A stretch of DNA of 64,000 bases from Micromonospora sp. LH3U1 (GCF_028475105.1 NZ_CP116936.1:434001-498000); one strand, 5' to 3'. Counted from the stretch's first letter, positions 36,813 through 47,488 are shown. The notes: a model not told the origin generated them from the sequence alone. Translations and numbers: made by a program.

Positions 36813-37745
36813 TCAGGTCTTGGCCCAGCGCAGGATTTCGCCGAGCACCAGTTCTGGTGCCTCCAGGTGCGGAAAGTGCCCGACCCCGTCGAGCAGTCGC
36901 CACTCGTACGGGGCGACGACGTAGCGGCCGGAGCCCAGGGCGGTCCGGGGCAGGGAGGCGACGTCCAGAGCGCCGTGCAGTTGCAGGGTCGGAGTGATCA
37001 GCGGCTTCTGCATCAGGCGGACGAACCGGTAGCCGTGCAGCCGTAGCAGCGAGCGGAACGCCCAGCGGTAACCCTCCATGGCGCAGAACGCTGCCTGCGG
37101 GATGCACATCGCCTCTCGGCACCGCGCGGCGTACGCCTCGAAGCCCGACCCGGCCACCCAGCGCGGCCCGCCCCAGCGGTGCAGGATCTCCGCGACAGCC
37201 GCCGCGCCGTCCCGGGTCAGCACGTGCTCGTAGCGGGGTAGCTGGAACTTCAGCGCCAGGGTGGAGGCGGCGAACTGCCCGCGCGGATCGGCGAAGGTGG
37301 CGGTGCGCAGCCGCAGCGGGTGCGGCGCCCCCAGCACCACGAGCCGGCGGACCAGGGACGGGTGGAACGAGGCCACCGTCCAGCCCACCATGCCACCGAT
37401 GCCGCTGCCGACGATCGTCGCCGACCGCTCGCCGAGTGCGCGGATCAACCCGGCGATGTCGGCGGCGAGGGTGTACCCGTCGTACCCCCGGGGTGGTTTG
37501 TCGCTGGCGCCGTAGCCGCGCAGGTCGACGGCGACCGCCCGGAAGCCGGCGTCGGCGACCGCCGGCAGCATCTGGTGCCATGCCCACCAGTGCTCGGGGA
37601 AGCCGTGCAGGAAGAGCACCATCGGCCCGGTGCCGGCCTCGACCACATGGAATTGGGTGCCATTGGCGCCGACGAAGCGGTGCGTCCACGGCCCCTCGGT
37701 GAGGACACAGGACTCATCGACGACTTCGCCGCGCTGGTCGGTCAT
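36813..37745 (-). CDS. Alpha/beta hydrolase, epoxide-hydrolase-like, nucleophile missing
   Basis: This 310-residue alpha/beta hydrolase has the oxyanion motif LHGFPEHWWAW and the block DLRGYGASDKPP, both typical of epoxide hydrolases. A late HFPHLE supplies the usual catalytic His. The nucleophile elbow reads IVGSGIGGMVGW, whereas active epoxide hydrolases have G-x-D-x-G-G; the Asp position is Gly here. The protein may be catalytically dead in the classic way or use another residue. No ribosome site precedes the ATG; TAGGCT lies 6 bases upstream, suggesting a leaderless transcript. It is convergent with the ESX-linked pair, with 4 bp between stop codons. Confidence 0.8.
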   Translation of the reverse strand: MTDQRGEVVDESCVLTEGPWTHRFVGANGTQFHVVEAGTGPMVLFLHGFPEHWWAWHQMLPAVADAGFRAVAVDLRGYGASDKPPRGYDGYTLAADIAGLIRALGERSATIVGSGIGGMVGWTVASFHPSLVRRLVVLGAPHPLRLRTATFADPRGQFAASTLALKFQLPRYEHVLTRDGAAAVAEILHRWGGPRWVAGSGFEAYAARCREAMCIPQAAFCAMEGYRWAFRSLLRLHGYRFVRLMQKPLITPTLQLHGALDVASLPRTALGSGRYVVAPYEWRLLDGVGHFPHLEAPELVLGEILRWAKT

Positions 37746-37751
37746 GCGCCC

Positions 37752-37757
37752 AGCCTA
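37752..37757 (-). promoter_or_regulatory. Candidate -10 box TAGGCT, leaderless hydrolase gene
   Basis: The hexamer lies 6 bases before the ATG at 37745 on the minus strand. Confidence 0.45.
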
Positions 37758-37827
37758 GGGCCCCTGCGCAGGGCGCGGTCCGGGCCGGTCCGCAGTGGCG
37801 CTGCTCGGCCGGGCATCGTACGGCGGC

Positions 37828-38310
37828 TCACTGCGACACGATGCTCCTCGCAAGGCCCGGGCCGCAACTGATGCGGGCCCGCGCCGGGGCGATCCGCAGC
37901 GTTACAAAGCTCCCGGTCCGCAGTTCGCCGGTGTCCGGACCGTGCAGCGCGTACTCGGTTCCGTCCTCGCTGACCAGCCCGTAGCAGGGGCCCGCGCCGC
38001 CCCGGGTGATGGTGCCGCTGACCAGGTCGGTCTGCCGCAGGTCGCTGGGTGGGCTCGGTTTGGCGACGGGTGGGCGCATTGTCGGTGGCTCGGTGGCGGA
38101 CAGCGGAGGCCGGGCTGACGATGCGGTGGCGGCCGGTGCTGGCGGGCTGGTCGGGTCGAGGAACGGCGTCGGGGTTGCGTTCGGCGTGGGCGGGGCGCTG
38201 GACGGGACGGGTCGGTCCTCGGATGGTGTACCGACGTCCCCGGGGCTGGCACACGCGACCGTGGTTAGCAGCGGGATGAGCAGGAGCAGGGCGCGGGGGA
38301 TGGTGGGCAC
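37828..38310 (-). CDS. Small secreted lipoprotein
   Basis: This 160-residue protein has a lipoprotein signal: a hydrophobic stretch RALLLLIPLLTTVAC, with Cys20 as the lipidated residue. A Pro/Thr/Ser-rich linker (~20-90) follows. A C-terminal domain of ~65 residues contains SGTITRGGAGPCYGLVSEDGTEYALHG, with a second Cys in RISCGPG that could pair with it. The C-terminal part looks like a small OB-type domain. I do not recognise a function. GTG is the start; the ribosome site is weak. Confidence 0.7.
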   Translation of the reverse strand: MPTIPRALLLLIPLLTTVACASPGDVGTPSEDRPVPSSAPPTPNATPTPFLDPTSPPAPAATASSARPPLSATEPPTMRPPVAKPSPPSDLRQTDLVSGTITRGGAGPCYGLVSEDGTEYALHGPDTGELRTGSFVTLRIAPARARISCGPGLARSIVSQ

Positions 38311-38415
38311 GCCCTTTCGACGCTGCTCGGGGTGCCCCGGTTCCGACGCAAGCGGAGCTCAGGTCTGGTCGGCCCGCTGTGAGGGCCGCCCGTCACGACG
38401 GCACCGGAAACGAAC

Positions 38416-38445
38416 AGCGGCGCCCGGGGAGTCCCGAGCGCCGCT
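38416..38445 (-). terminator. Hairpin after the first M6 protease gene
   Basis: AGCGGCGC pairs with GCGCCGCT, and the inner CGGG/CCCG extends the stem around one mismatch. It starts 20 bases past the stop codon of the minus-strand gene at 38466. Confidence 0.7.
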
Positions 38446-38465
38446 GCCGTGTATTGCTGAAGAAA

Positions 38466-40892
38466 CTAGGAGATACGGATCTTCATCTGGGTGCCGTCCT
38501 GCTCCAGAACCTTGATCTTGACACCGGTTGCGGGGAGCTTGACGCCGTGGTTCGGCAGCTCCTCGTAGAAGTACTTCTTGGTGTCGTCGAACAGCGGCGC
38601 AGCATCCTGACCGCGGATGTACTGCGGCTGGCTGTTGAGGTGCAGGGTGAACGAGTCGGCCTTCTTCAGGCTGAACGGTGCGTCGTACACCTGGATACGG
38701 GCACGCCACGGAGCTCCGGTCAGGTTGTAGATCGGGCGCGGGTGCGCGTCGATGTACAGGTTCCGACCCTCACCCGGGTGGGCGACCGTGTTGTTGTCCG
38801 TCCAGCGGGTGTTCCAGTACGAGATGAGCAGACCCTCCTGGTACGCGTAGTGGTCCACCCAGTCCGGGCGGGTGTTCGCGTAGCCGAAGAAGTACGGGCC
38901 GGTCTTCAGGTACTTGTCGTACGAGACGTACGACCGGTTGCCAGCGATGTAGTAGTTGTCGAACAGCCGGGTGTAGGTCGCCCCAACCACCTGGAAGTTC
39001 TCCAGTGCCCAGCCAGCGGCGGTCTCGGCGCCGTCGCTGAACACGGTCTGACCGTCGGCGGTCACGGTGATCGCGTCACCGAAGAAGCCACCCTCGGAGA
39101 CACCGCCGTCGGTGACGTAGTGCAGACGGATCTGCGCCACCTTGCCGGCGAGCGAGGTCAGCGGGATGTTGATGTCGGCCCATGCACCGTTGCTGGTGCC
39201 GTCGAGGGCCGGGCGGCCAGCGCCGTCCACGCCGATCGGCGCGCCGTTGACCGTGCCGTCCAGGTCGGCCCAGGTCTGACCGCCGTCCGTCGACGCCTCG
39301 AAGTAGAGGAAGTCGTAGTTCTCCTCGATGCTGTACTTGCCCTTGAGCGACAGTGCCGCCGCGGACTTACCGGTGAGGTCGAACGTCCTCGTCATCTTGC
39401 TGTCGAGGTCGTCGTCGTTACCGGAGAAGTACTGCTTGGCGCCCTCGAACGGCGCGCCGTAGTTGAACGTGTATTCCTTCTGGGGAAGCACGACCACGGC
39501 GGCCTGTGCTTCCTTCGAGTTGTATTCCTGCGGGCCGAGCTTCAGCGTGCGCTTGTCCCCGGCAACGATGACCTCGTAGTCGAGCCAGCCGAGCTGGAGC
39601 TTGTTCCACGCGCCGAGGTCGCCGCCACGGTCGCCGATGCCCACGTCGTTCTTAGCACCGAGCCGGCTCTGGGCCATCAGGGTCCAGTGCTCGTTGTTGT
39701 TGTCGGCCGGTCCGTAGTCGTCCGGCAGGCCCAGGTCGTGGCCGTACTCGTGGTAGAAGACGCTGCGGCCGCCGTTTTCCGGCTGGATCGTGTAGTCGCG
39801 GATCCAGACGCCAGTGTTGCCGATCTGGGTGCCACCGATCGGGAAGTTCGGCGGGCCAACGGGCGAGCTGTTGAAGGCCGACCAACGGTGGCTCCAGATG
39901 GCGTCCTCACCCTGCTGCGGGTCACCGTCGGCCTGGTCGCCGCCGGAGTGGACGATCTGGAAGTGGTCGATGTAGCCGTCCGACTCGTTGAAGTCGCCGT
40001 CACCGTCGAAGTCGAACCGGTCCCACTGGTCGAAGGACTTCATCTCCGTGGCGATCTGTGCGTCCGTCCGGCCCTTGGCCTTCTGGTCGACGACCCACTG
40101 GTTCGCGGCGTCGCGGATCAGAGCCCAGGTGTTCGAGCAGACGTTGTCGCCGCAGACAGCGGGGTCGCCGGTCGGGTCGTCGTCGGCCTTCGGGTCGTCG
40201 GAGCGACCGTAGCGGGCCTCGTTGTAACGAACCTTGACCCAGTCGGTCACCTCACCCTCGACGGTGTAGCGACCCGAGGACTGTGCCTCGTAGTACTGCT
40301 TGAGCGACTCGTCGCCCGGGTTGGTGCCGAAGTAGACCTGGCGGAAGTGCTCCGGGCTGAAGTCCGGCTGCCAGATCGTGGAGTTGTCCACGGCCCGGTT
40401 GGGCTGCGGGATCTTGTTGTGCAGCGGCCCCTCGAAGGTGGCCGGGCCCGCGATGTTCGGGTCCGTGTCCTTGTCCGGGTAGGACGGGTGCCGCTCGTCG
40501 CCGAACTCGGCCAGGATCACGAAGATCTTGTCGGTCCGCTCACGCTCGAGCTCGACGTACTGGTCCTTGCTCTGCTGAGCGCCAGCGGCGGAGCGGGCGT
40601 TGGCGCCTGGCGCGCCCGTCTTGCCGACCTCGCCGACCTTGACGACCGTGCTTCCGTTGCGCTCGATCGGCTTGCTGCGACCGCTCAGCACGTCGCTGAG
40701 ACCCTGCTGCCGCAGCGCGCGGCGCTTTTCCTCGAGCTTGTCGGGGAGTTCGTCCTTCAGCGCCTGCGGTTCGGCAGTGGCAGGTGCTGCTGCCGGCAGT
40801 TTGGGCTGAGGCGCCGCCGAGGCGGACGGGCCGTAAACCAGCCCCGTCGCCGTCAGCGAGAGCCCGAGCAGACCCACTGCGACTTTGCGCAC
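38466..40892 (-). CDS. Secreted M6 metalloprotease, immune inhibitor A family (paralogue 1)
   Basis: This 808-residue exported zinc protease has a signal peptide (RKVAVGLLGLSLTATGL to ASAAP) and a ~100-residue propeptide. The catalytic motif is YHEYGHDLGLPDDYG (HExxH plus downstream Asp). Further domain blocks are FDFDGDGDFNESDGYIDH and FEASTDGGQTWADLDG, the latter resembling MAM/jelly-roll modules. Immune inhibitor A enzymes from Bacillus cleave antibacterial host proteins; the natural substrate in a soil actinomycete is unknown. GTG at 40892 has GGAGG 6 bases upstream, and longer in-frame starts fail to give a signal peptide. A paralogue follows at 41222. Confidence 0.88.
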   Translation of the reverse strand: MRKVAVGLLGLSLTATGLVYGPSASAAPQPKLPAAAPATAEPQALKDELPDKLEEKRRALRQQGLSDVLSGRSKPIERNGSTVVKVGEVGKTGAPGANARSAAGAQQSKDQYVELERERTDKIFVILAEFGDERHPSYPDKDTDPNIAGPATFEGPLHNKIPQPNRAVDNSTIWQPDFSPEHFRQVYFGTNPGDESLKQYYEAQSSGRYTVEGEVTDWVKVRYNEARYGRSDDPKADDDPTGDPAVCGDNVCSNTWALIRDAANQWVVDQKAKGRTDAQIATEMKSFDQWDRFDFDGDGDFNESDGYIDHFQIVHSGGDQADGDPQQGEDAIWSHRWSAFNSSPVGPPNFPIGGTQIGNTGVWIRDYTIQPENGGRSVFYHEYGHDLGLPDDYGPADNNNEHWTLMAQSRLGAKNDVGIGDRGGDLGAWNKLQLGWLDYEVIVAGDKRTLKLGPQEYNSKEAQAAVVVLPQKEYTFNYGAPFEGAKQYFSGNDDDLDSKMTRTFDLTGKSAAALSLKGKYSIEENYDFLYFEASTDGGQTWADLDGTVNGAPIGVDGAGRPALDGTSNGAWADINIPLTSLAGKVAQIRLHYVTDGGVSEGGFFGDAITVTADGQTVFSDGAETAAGWALENFQVVGATYTRLFDNYYIAGNRSYVSYDKYLKTGPYFFGYANTRPDWVDHYAYQEGLLISYWNTRWTDNNTVAHPGEGRNLYIDAHPRPIYNLTGAPWRARIQVYDAPFSLKKADSFTLHLNSQPQYIRGQDAAPLFDDTKKYFYEELPNHGVKLPATGVKIKVLEQDGTQMKIRIS

Positions 40893-40939
40893 GTGGTACC
40901 TCCGGTGTGAGGGAACCGGCCCAACGGGGGTACGGGCCG

Positions 40940-40965
40940 GTGGGAGAACGATCCCACTAGTGGGA
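40940..40965. promoter_or_regulatory. Palindrome cluster before the first M6 protease
   Basis: TCCCACTAGTGGGA (40952-40965) is a perfect 14-bp palindrome. Just before it GGTGGGA adds a third copy of the half-site, so the half-site repeats in both orientations. It lies ~60 bp before the GTG, close to the expected transcription start, and may be a repressor operator. Confidence 0.45.
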
Positions 40966-41149
40966 CCAATGGTGAACTTAGACACTGGCGGGACGGGTGG
41001 GAAGATGCACGCGTCGATTTGTTGCAAGATTTTGTTGGGAATGCTTTTCACCGTCACATACCCGCGCTTCATCAGCCACGCTGACCAGCGGGGACCGAGC
41101 GTCGAGGTATACAACGACTATTATCGATTGATTTGATCGACCTAAGACA

Positions 41150-41183
41150 GTGGGGCCGGTGGCGTCTCCGCCACCGGCCCCAC
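41150..41183 (-). terminator. Hairpin terminator after the second M6 protease gene
   Basis: A perfect 15-bp stem (41150-41164 with 41169-41183) closes a TCTC loop. It lies ~40 bases past the stop of the minus-strand gene at 41222. Confidence 0.85.
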
Positions 41184-41221
41184 CGACACTGCTGTTGTCA
41201 GTTACTGCTGAGCAGAAACTG

Positions 41222-44014
41222 TCACTTCTTCGCCGGGGTCACGTAGATCGTGGCCGACGAGTTGTCCCCTGCCGCCTTCTTGACGGTGAGCGAGACGCCG
41301 TAGTTCACGCCCTGGTCGCCGGGGTTACCGGTGCCCAGCACGATCGCGCCGCCGCCCAGGGTGACGCCGTAGAACTCCGGCGCCGGGCTGCCGTCCGGGT
41401 GGGTGACCCGGGTGGTGTACGGCGCGTTGTTGCGCGACGGCAGGACCACCGACGCGTCGTTGTCCCGGGCGTACGCAGCACCATCGCGCATCTCGATGCC
41501 CGGGTACCAGCCCTTCGCGTCGGTGAACGACTTGACCGGCGGTAGCCCCTTGAACTTGGTGCAGTACGCGCTGTACGGCTCGTCCGCGGCCTCCAGGCAC
41601 TCCGTGAAGGGGTACGTCCGCTGCAACGTGAAGGCCGCGTTCGACGACTGCGGGCGGCTGGGCAGGTTGTCCGTCACTGACGGGTCCTTCTCGGCCGCCG
41701 TGCCCGTGCGGCGGTACGGGTCGAAGTGCGAGTCGACGATGAGCAACCCGCCCTTCGCGCCGTAGCTGGGCAGGGCGGTCATCTGCCCGGTGACGTGGTT
41801 GACGTCGCCGAGGGCGGTGTCCCGGTACCAGACCAGCATGCCGGGCGCGTTGTAGGAGATCCGGTCGACCTTCCACGCCTCGTGCGAGTAGATCGTGTCG
41901 TAGGCGTACTTCAGGCCCTTGTCGAAGCCGTCGAAGTTGCGCCACTCCGCCAGGTAGTACTGGGCGTGGATCTCGGTGCCGCTGGAGACCTTCCAGCCCG
42001 CGCCGGTGGTGTCGACGAAGGTGCCGCCGGTGGCGGTCCAGCCGTTGGCGCCGCCCTCGACGTCGTCACTCCAGGTGGTGGTGCCGCCGCCGGTGACCGA
42101 GAAGTCGTCGGCGAACCAGTTGCGCTCCTCGAACGCCTCGTCGGTGGCGAGACGCAGCCGCACCTGCACGGTCGTCCCGGCGTACGCCGACAGGTCGACG
42201 TAGTCGTGACGCCAGCCGTTGGTGCTGCCGGTCAGGCCGTACTTCTTGCCGCCGAAGTCGTTCATCCGGCCGTTCGGGTCCGGGTAGCCGTCCGGCGTGG
42301 TGACCACGGTGCCGGCCTCGTTGTACACCTTCTGCTCGGTCCAGGACGTGCCGCCGTCGGTCGAGAGCTCGACGAAGCCGTAGTCCCAGTCCGCCTCGAT
42401 GATGTAGTTGTTCCACATCCAGAACTTCGAGTCCGCTGCCGCCGGCACGTCGACCGAGCGGCTCAGCTTGACGTCGGCCCACTCCTGGTCATTGTTGCTG
42501 TGCCACATCTTCGTGCCGCTGTGCGGGGTGGCCAGCGTCGTCACCTTGTCCGGCAGGTCGACCTTGATGCCGTCCTCGGAGTCGATCGGGGTACGCGACG
42601 TCTGGCCGAGCTTCACCTCGCGGGGGTTCGACCCGGGGCGGATCGTCAGCGGGTCGGCCCAGCCGAGCACCCACTTGTCCCAGATGCCCATGTGCGTCGG
42701 CAGCGCCTGGAAGATCTCACCCGAGTGTGAGCCCGAGGCCATCAGGTCCCAGAAGTCGATGTCGGAGTCGGCGTTGCCGGACGTGTCGTAGAGGTCCGGC
42801 AGGCCCAGGTCGTGGCCGAACTCGTGGGCGAAGACGCCGACACCGGCGTCCTCCGGCTGCACGATGTAGTTCGACGCCTTGAGGTTGGTGCCGGGGATGG
42901 TGTAGCCACCGGCGACCGTGGAGGAGTGCGCCCAGACGGCGTACACACCCTCGGCGCCGCCACCGCGGGACTTGCCCTGACCGGCGTGCACCAGCACGAG
43001 GTGGTCGATCACGCCGTCCGGCTCGTAGACGTTGCCGTCACCGTCCCGGTCGGCCTGGTCCTCGATGTCGTAGTCGGCCCAGGGGAAGGTCGGGTCCTTT
43101 GCGACGAGCGCGTCGATCGCGTCGGTCGCCAGTCGGCCCGCGCCGGCCGGGTTGTCCGGGTGGCCGTTCATCGACTGCTCACGGCCGGCGACCCAGGCGC
43201 CCGTCTCGTCCTGGAAGCAGCGGTTGGCGGCGTACCAGCCCTCCGAGTGCGGCACGGTGATCCATGGGCTGGCCTGCCCGTCCACCGTGTACGCGTTCTT
43301 GGACATCTCCAGGTACATGTTGTGCATGGTGCGGCCGGACAGGTCGATGCCCTTCTTGCCGTCCGGGCCCTTCAGGTCCGTGCGGACCCGCTCGGTGATG
43401 CCCTTCTTGGTGTAGAGCATCTTGTTGTAGTGCGTCGGCGAGAAGTTCGGCACCCACATCGAGTTGTTGTCCTCGTTGGGCAGGGTCGCCGGGTTCGGGA
43501 TCTTGTTGTGCTTCGGGCCGTTCTGGACGGTGCCGGGGACACAGGTCCGGTCCTCGAAGACCGTCTTGGGGACCATCACGCCGGTGAAGTCGTCGTTCGC
43601 CTTGTCGTTGAACTCGACCAGCAGCGTGAGCAGCTTCGCCGTCTGCGTGGTCGGCGCCTTCTTGAACTTCCGGGGGTTCTGGCCCGTCTTCAGCGACTTG
43701 GCCTCGTCCTTGGCCAGCTGCCGCGCGGTCACCGGGTTGCCCCGGGCGTGCTTCTGGTCGAACTCGCGCGCGGACTCCGCGGCCGGGGTGTAGACGCCGC
43801 CCTTGCCCTTGACCTCACGGCCGGTGGTGTCCGGCTGCACCTCGGGCTCGGCGTAGTTGATGTAGTACTCGTCGGCCCCGATCACCGCCCGGGGGGTGCC
43901 GGACGACTGAGCGGCCGCGCTGCCAGTCACGGTCAGTGACGTGGCCGCGAGGGCGATGACGGGCAACGCGACGAGTAGTCGTCGGCGCGACCCCGGATGG
44001 GATTTTCTGTTCAT
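41222..44014 (-). CDS. Secreted M6 metalloprotease, immune inhibitor A family (paralogue 2)
   Basis: This is a 930-residue exported zinc protease. The signal peptide SRRRLLVALPVIALAATSLT starts with an RRR cluster that might also suit the Tat route. The zinc motif is FAHEFGHDLGLPDLYD. Preceding calcium-like acidic blocks are seen (DRDGDGNVYEPDGVIDH). The C-terminal half has the FVELSTDGGTSWTEQKVYN module shared with paralogue 1. The two proteins share order and motifs, so a tandem duplication is likely, though they have diverged. ATG at 44014 follows GGAG. Confidence 0.88.
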   Translation of the reverse strand: MNRKSHPGSRRRLLVALPVIALAATSLTVTGSAAAQSSGTPRAVIGADEYYINYAEPEVQPDTTGREVKGKGGVYTPAAESAREFDQKHARGNPVTARQLAKDEAKSLKTGQNPRKFKKAPTTQTAKLLTLLVEFNDKANDDFTGVMVPKTVFEDRTCVPGTVQNGPKHNKIPNPATLPNEDNNSMWVPNFSPTHYNKMLYTKKGITERVRTDLKGPDGKKGIDLSGRTMHNMYLEMSKNAYTVDGQASPWITVPHSEGWYAANRCFQDETGAWVAGREQSMNGHPDNPAGAGRLATDAIDALVAKDPTFPWADYDIEDQADRDGDGNVYEPDGVIDHLVLVHAGQGKSRGGGAEGVYAVWAHSSTVAGGYTIPGTNLKASNYIVQPEDAGVGVFAHEFGHDLGLPDLYDTSGNADSDIDFWDLMASGSHSGEIFQALPTHMGIWDKWVLGWADPLTIRPGSNPREVKLGQTSRTPIDSEDGIKVDLPDKVTTLATPHSGTKMWHSNNDQEWADVKLSRSVDVPAAADSKFWMWNNYIIEADWDYGFVELSTDGGTSWTEQKVYNEAGTVVTTPDGYPDPNGRMNDFGGKKYGLTGSTNGWRHDYVDLSAYAGTTVQVRLRLATDEAFEERNWFADDFSVTGGGTTTWSDDVEGGANGWTATGGTFVDTTGAGWKVSSGTEIHAQYYLAEWRNFDGFDKGLKYAYDTIYSHEAWKVDRISYNAPGMLVWYRDTALGDVNHVTGQMTALPSYGAKGGLLIVDSHFDPYRRTGTAAEKDPSVTDNLPSRPQSSNAAFTLQRTYPFTECLEAADEPYSAYCTKFKGLPPVKSFTDAKGWYPGIEMRDGAAYARDNDASVVLPSRNNAPYTTRVTHPDGSPAPEFYGVTLGGGAIVLGTGNPGDQGVNYGVSLTVKKAAGDNSSATIYVTPAKK

Positions 44015-44185
44015 GCCACTCCGTTTCTCGGCAGAGGACGTCGGCCGGTCGCGGTGTGCGGTGAGGCGCATCGAGACCGCCCGGCCAGCGTGAAACTAAA
44101 TGACAAACATCCCGTGCGGCGGGATCGTGATCGATGCGTTATCCGTCGATTACCGCGCTGCGGACGTACCTCCACCAAAGACAAC

Positions 44186-44219
44186 GGTGGGTGACGGTCC
44201 GTCCGGACCGCCACCCACC
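44186..44219 (-). terminator. Hairpin terminator after acs
   Basis: GGTGGGTG pairs with CACCCACC and, after a 2-base internal loop, GGTCCG pairs with CGGACC. It lies ~20 bases beyond the acs stop codon. Confidence 0.75.
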
Positions 44220-44237
44220 GCTGGGGTACGCCTACCG

Positions 44238-46202
<1,965 letters not shown>

Positions 46203-46431
46203 GCCGTGACTCCTCGTCCTCGGGGTGACCTGCGTCTCGCTGGGCACGAGGGTAGTCGCGGGGCTCTCGACCGGCCACGGCTGCCCACTCCGTCGCGCCC
46301 AGCGGCCCCCGCCGCGCGCCCGACGGCCGGCGTGGCCCGCGTCCACCCGCGCGCCGCGCCCGCGCGCTTGGCCGTGCGCGGCTGGCTCGTGCGCGGCTGG
46401 CACGTGCGCTTGCTCCCCGCCCGCTTGATCG

Positions 46432-46496
46432 ACACGGGTTCGGTGACACCGGGGTATCCGGGCGGGTGGGATACCCCGACATCCTTGAACCCGTGT
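46432..46496. promoter_or_regulatory. Nested double palindrome upstream of acs and the Fic-like gene
   Basis: The outer arms ACACGGGTTC (46432-46441) and GAACCCGTGT (46487-46496) are perfect. Inside them CGGGGTATCC (46450-46459) pairs with GGATACCCCG (46469-46478). Two stacked dyads of this quality suggest a control site for one or both divergent genes. Confidence 0.5.
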
Positions 46497-46577
46497 TGAC
46501 CTTGCCGTGGTCGGGGTCGTCGGGTGGCCCGGGTCGCGTTGCGGGCGGGTGCGACCCGGGAGATCGGGCTGGGTCGC

Positions 46578-46583
46578 TAGCGT
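46578..46583 (+). promoter_or_regulatory. Candidate -10 box TAGCGT, leaderless Fic-like gene
   Basis: TAGCGT is followed by GGCGGG and then the GTG at 46590, a 6-base spacing. Confidence 0.45.
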
Positions 46584-46589
46584 GGCGGG

Positions 46590-47336
46590 GTGACCACCGA
46601 CCCGCTCGCGCCCCTGCTCGCGCTCGCCGATATCGCCGCCGCTGTGGAACAGGCCCGCGAGCGGTTCGACCGGGCGCTCGGGCACCGTGCGCTGCGCCGG
46701 CACGGTGGCCAGGTCGCGGCCGAGGTCAGCCTCCGCTCCGCGGTGGCCAGCGCCGCCCTGGAGGGGTCCGCGCACGAACGCGAGGCGGTCCGCGCCGGCA
46801 CTGTCACCGACCCCGTGCTCCAGGGGGCGCTGCGGGTCGCCGGGGCGCTGCCCGGCCTGAGCGAGCTGTGGCCGAAGGCCCCCCGGCAGGCTCTCGCGAA
46901 GCTGCACGTGCTCGCCGCCCGGGACATGGTGTCGGAAGCCGAGCTGGGCCGCCCGGTGGCCGACCCGGTGGTCGCCGCCCGGCTGGACGGGCTGGCTGGG
47001 CTGGTTGCTGGCGGTTCGAAGGTCTCCCCGTTGGTGCTCGCCGCCGTCGTACACGGGGAGTTGCTGAACCTGCGCCCGTTCGCCGGGCCGTCCGGCGTGG
47101 TGGCACGGGGTGCCGCCCGGCTGGTGCTGCTCGCCAGCGGCCTCGACCCGCGCGGCCTGCTCGCCGTCGACGTCGGGCACCGCGAGCGGGAGCCCGAGTA
47201 CGTCGGCTCGGCCGGTGCCTTCGCCACCGGCACCCCGGACGGGCTGCGCTCCTGGCTACGCCACTACATGGCAGCCGTCGAGGTCGGCGCCGACCAGCTC
47301 CCCACCATCGGCGACGAGATCCTAGCCGCCGCCTGA
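46590..47336 (+). CDS. Fic-fold protein with degenerate active site
   Basis: This 248-residue protein is often labelled oxidoreductase in actinomycetes, but the sequence reads as a Fic domain. Residues 54-59, SAALEG, match the Fic inhibitory motif S-x-x-x-E-G/N. Residues 151-173 (AAVVHGELLNLRPFAGPSG, then VVAR) align with the Fic core HPFxxGNGRxxR. The catalytic His is Arg162, Gly-Asn is Pro167-Ser168, and the first Arg is Val170; only Arg173 survives. AMP transfer by the normal route looks impossible, so a scaffold or new chemistry is likely. It is divergent from acs and convergent with the HAD gene. Confidence 0.7.
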   Translation: MTTDPLAPLLALADIAAAVEQARERFDRALGHRALRRHGGQVAAEVSLRSAVASAALEGSAHEREAVRAGTVTDPVLQGALRVAGALPGLSELWPKAPRQALAKLHVLAARDMVSEAELGRPVADPVVAARLDGLAGLVAGGSKVSPLVLAAVVHGELLNLRPFAGPSGVVARGAARLVLLASGLDPRGLLAVDVGHREREPEYVGSAGAFATGTPDGLRSWLRHYMAAVEVGADQLPTIGDEILAAA

Positions 47337-47390
47337 ACGAGGCCAGCCCGACCAAAGCCCCCGACCCTGCCCGCCCTGCCGCCTCGGGGC

Positions 47391-47465
47391 GTCGATCATG
47401 GAGTTGTGGTGCCTCACAAAAGGCGCGAGAGGGACGAATACGCCCACCACGAGTCCATGATCGAC
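47391..47465. terminator. Palindromic element at a convergent gene end (element B)
   Basis: Twelve-base perfect arms GTCGATCATGGA/TCCATGATCGAC enclose GTGGTG/CACCAC. It lies between two convergent stop codons and can act as a two-way terminator. Its core GGGACGAATACGCCCA (47431-47446) matches the core of element A at 27133. Confidence 0.65.
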
Positions 47466-47488
47466 CCGGGAGTGGGGGATGCGGGGGG

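Larger units (their letters stand above)
40893..41221. other. Intergenic region between the two M6 protease genes
   Basis: This 329-bp spacer contains the operator-like repeats at 40940-40965 and the terminator of the upstream paralogue at 41150-41183. Between them (about 40990-41140) is a stretch of clearly lower GC than the genome, with runs such as GATTTGTTGC and ATTATCGATTG. It probably holds the protease promoter. I see no further gene. Confidence 0.6.
46203..46589. other. Divergent intergenic region between acs and the Fic-like gene
   Basis: The 387-bp spacer is extremely GC-rich near acs and contains short tandem copies of CGTGCGCGGCTGGC (about 46370-46405). Nearer the Fic-like gene it holds the nested palindrome at 46432-46496. 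I see no gene in it; the long antisense frames lack coding bias. Confidence 0.6.
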
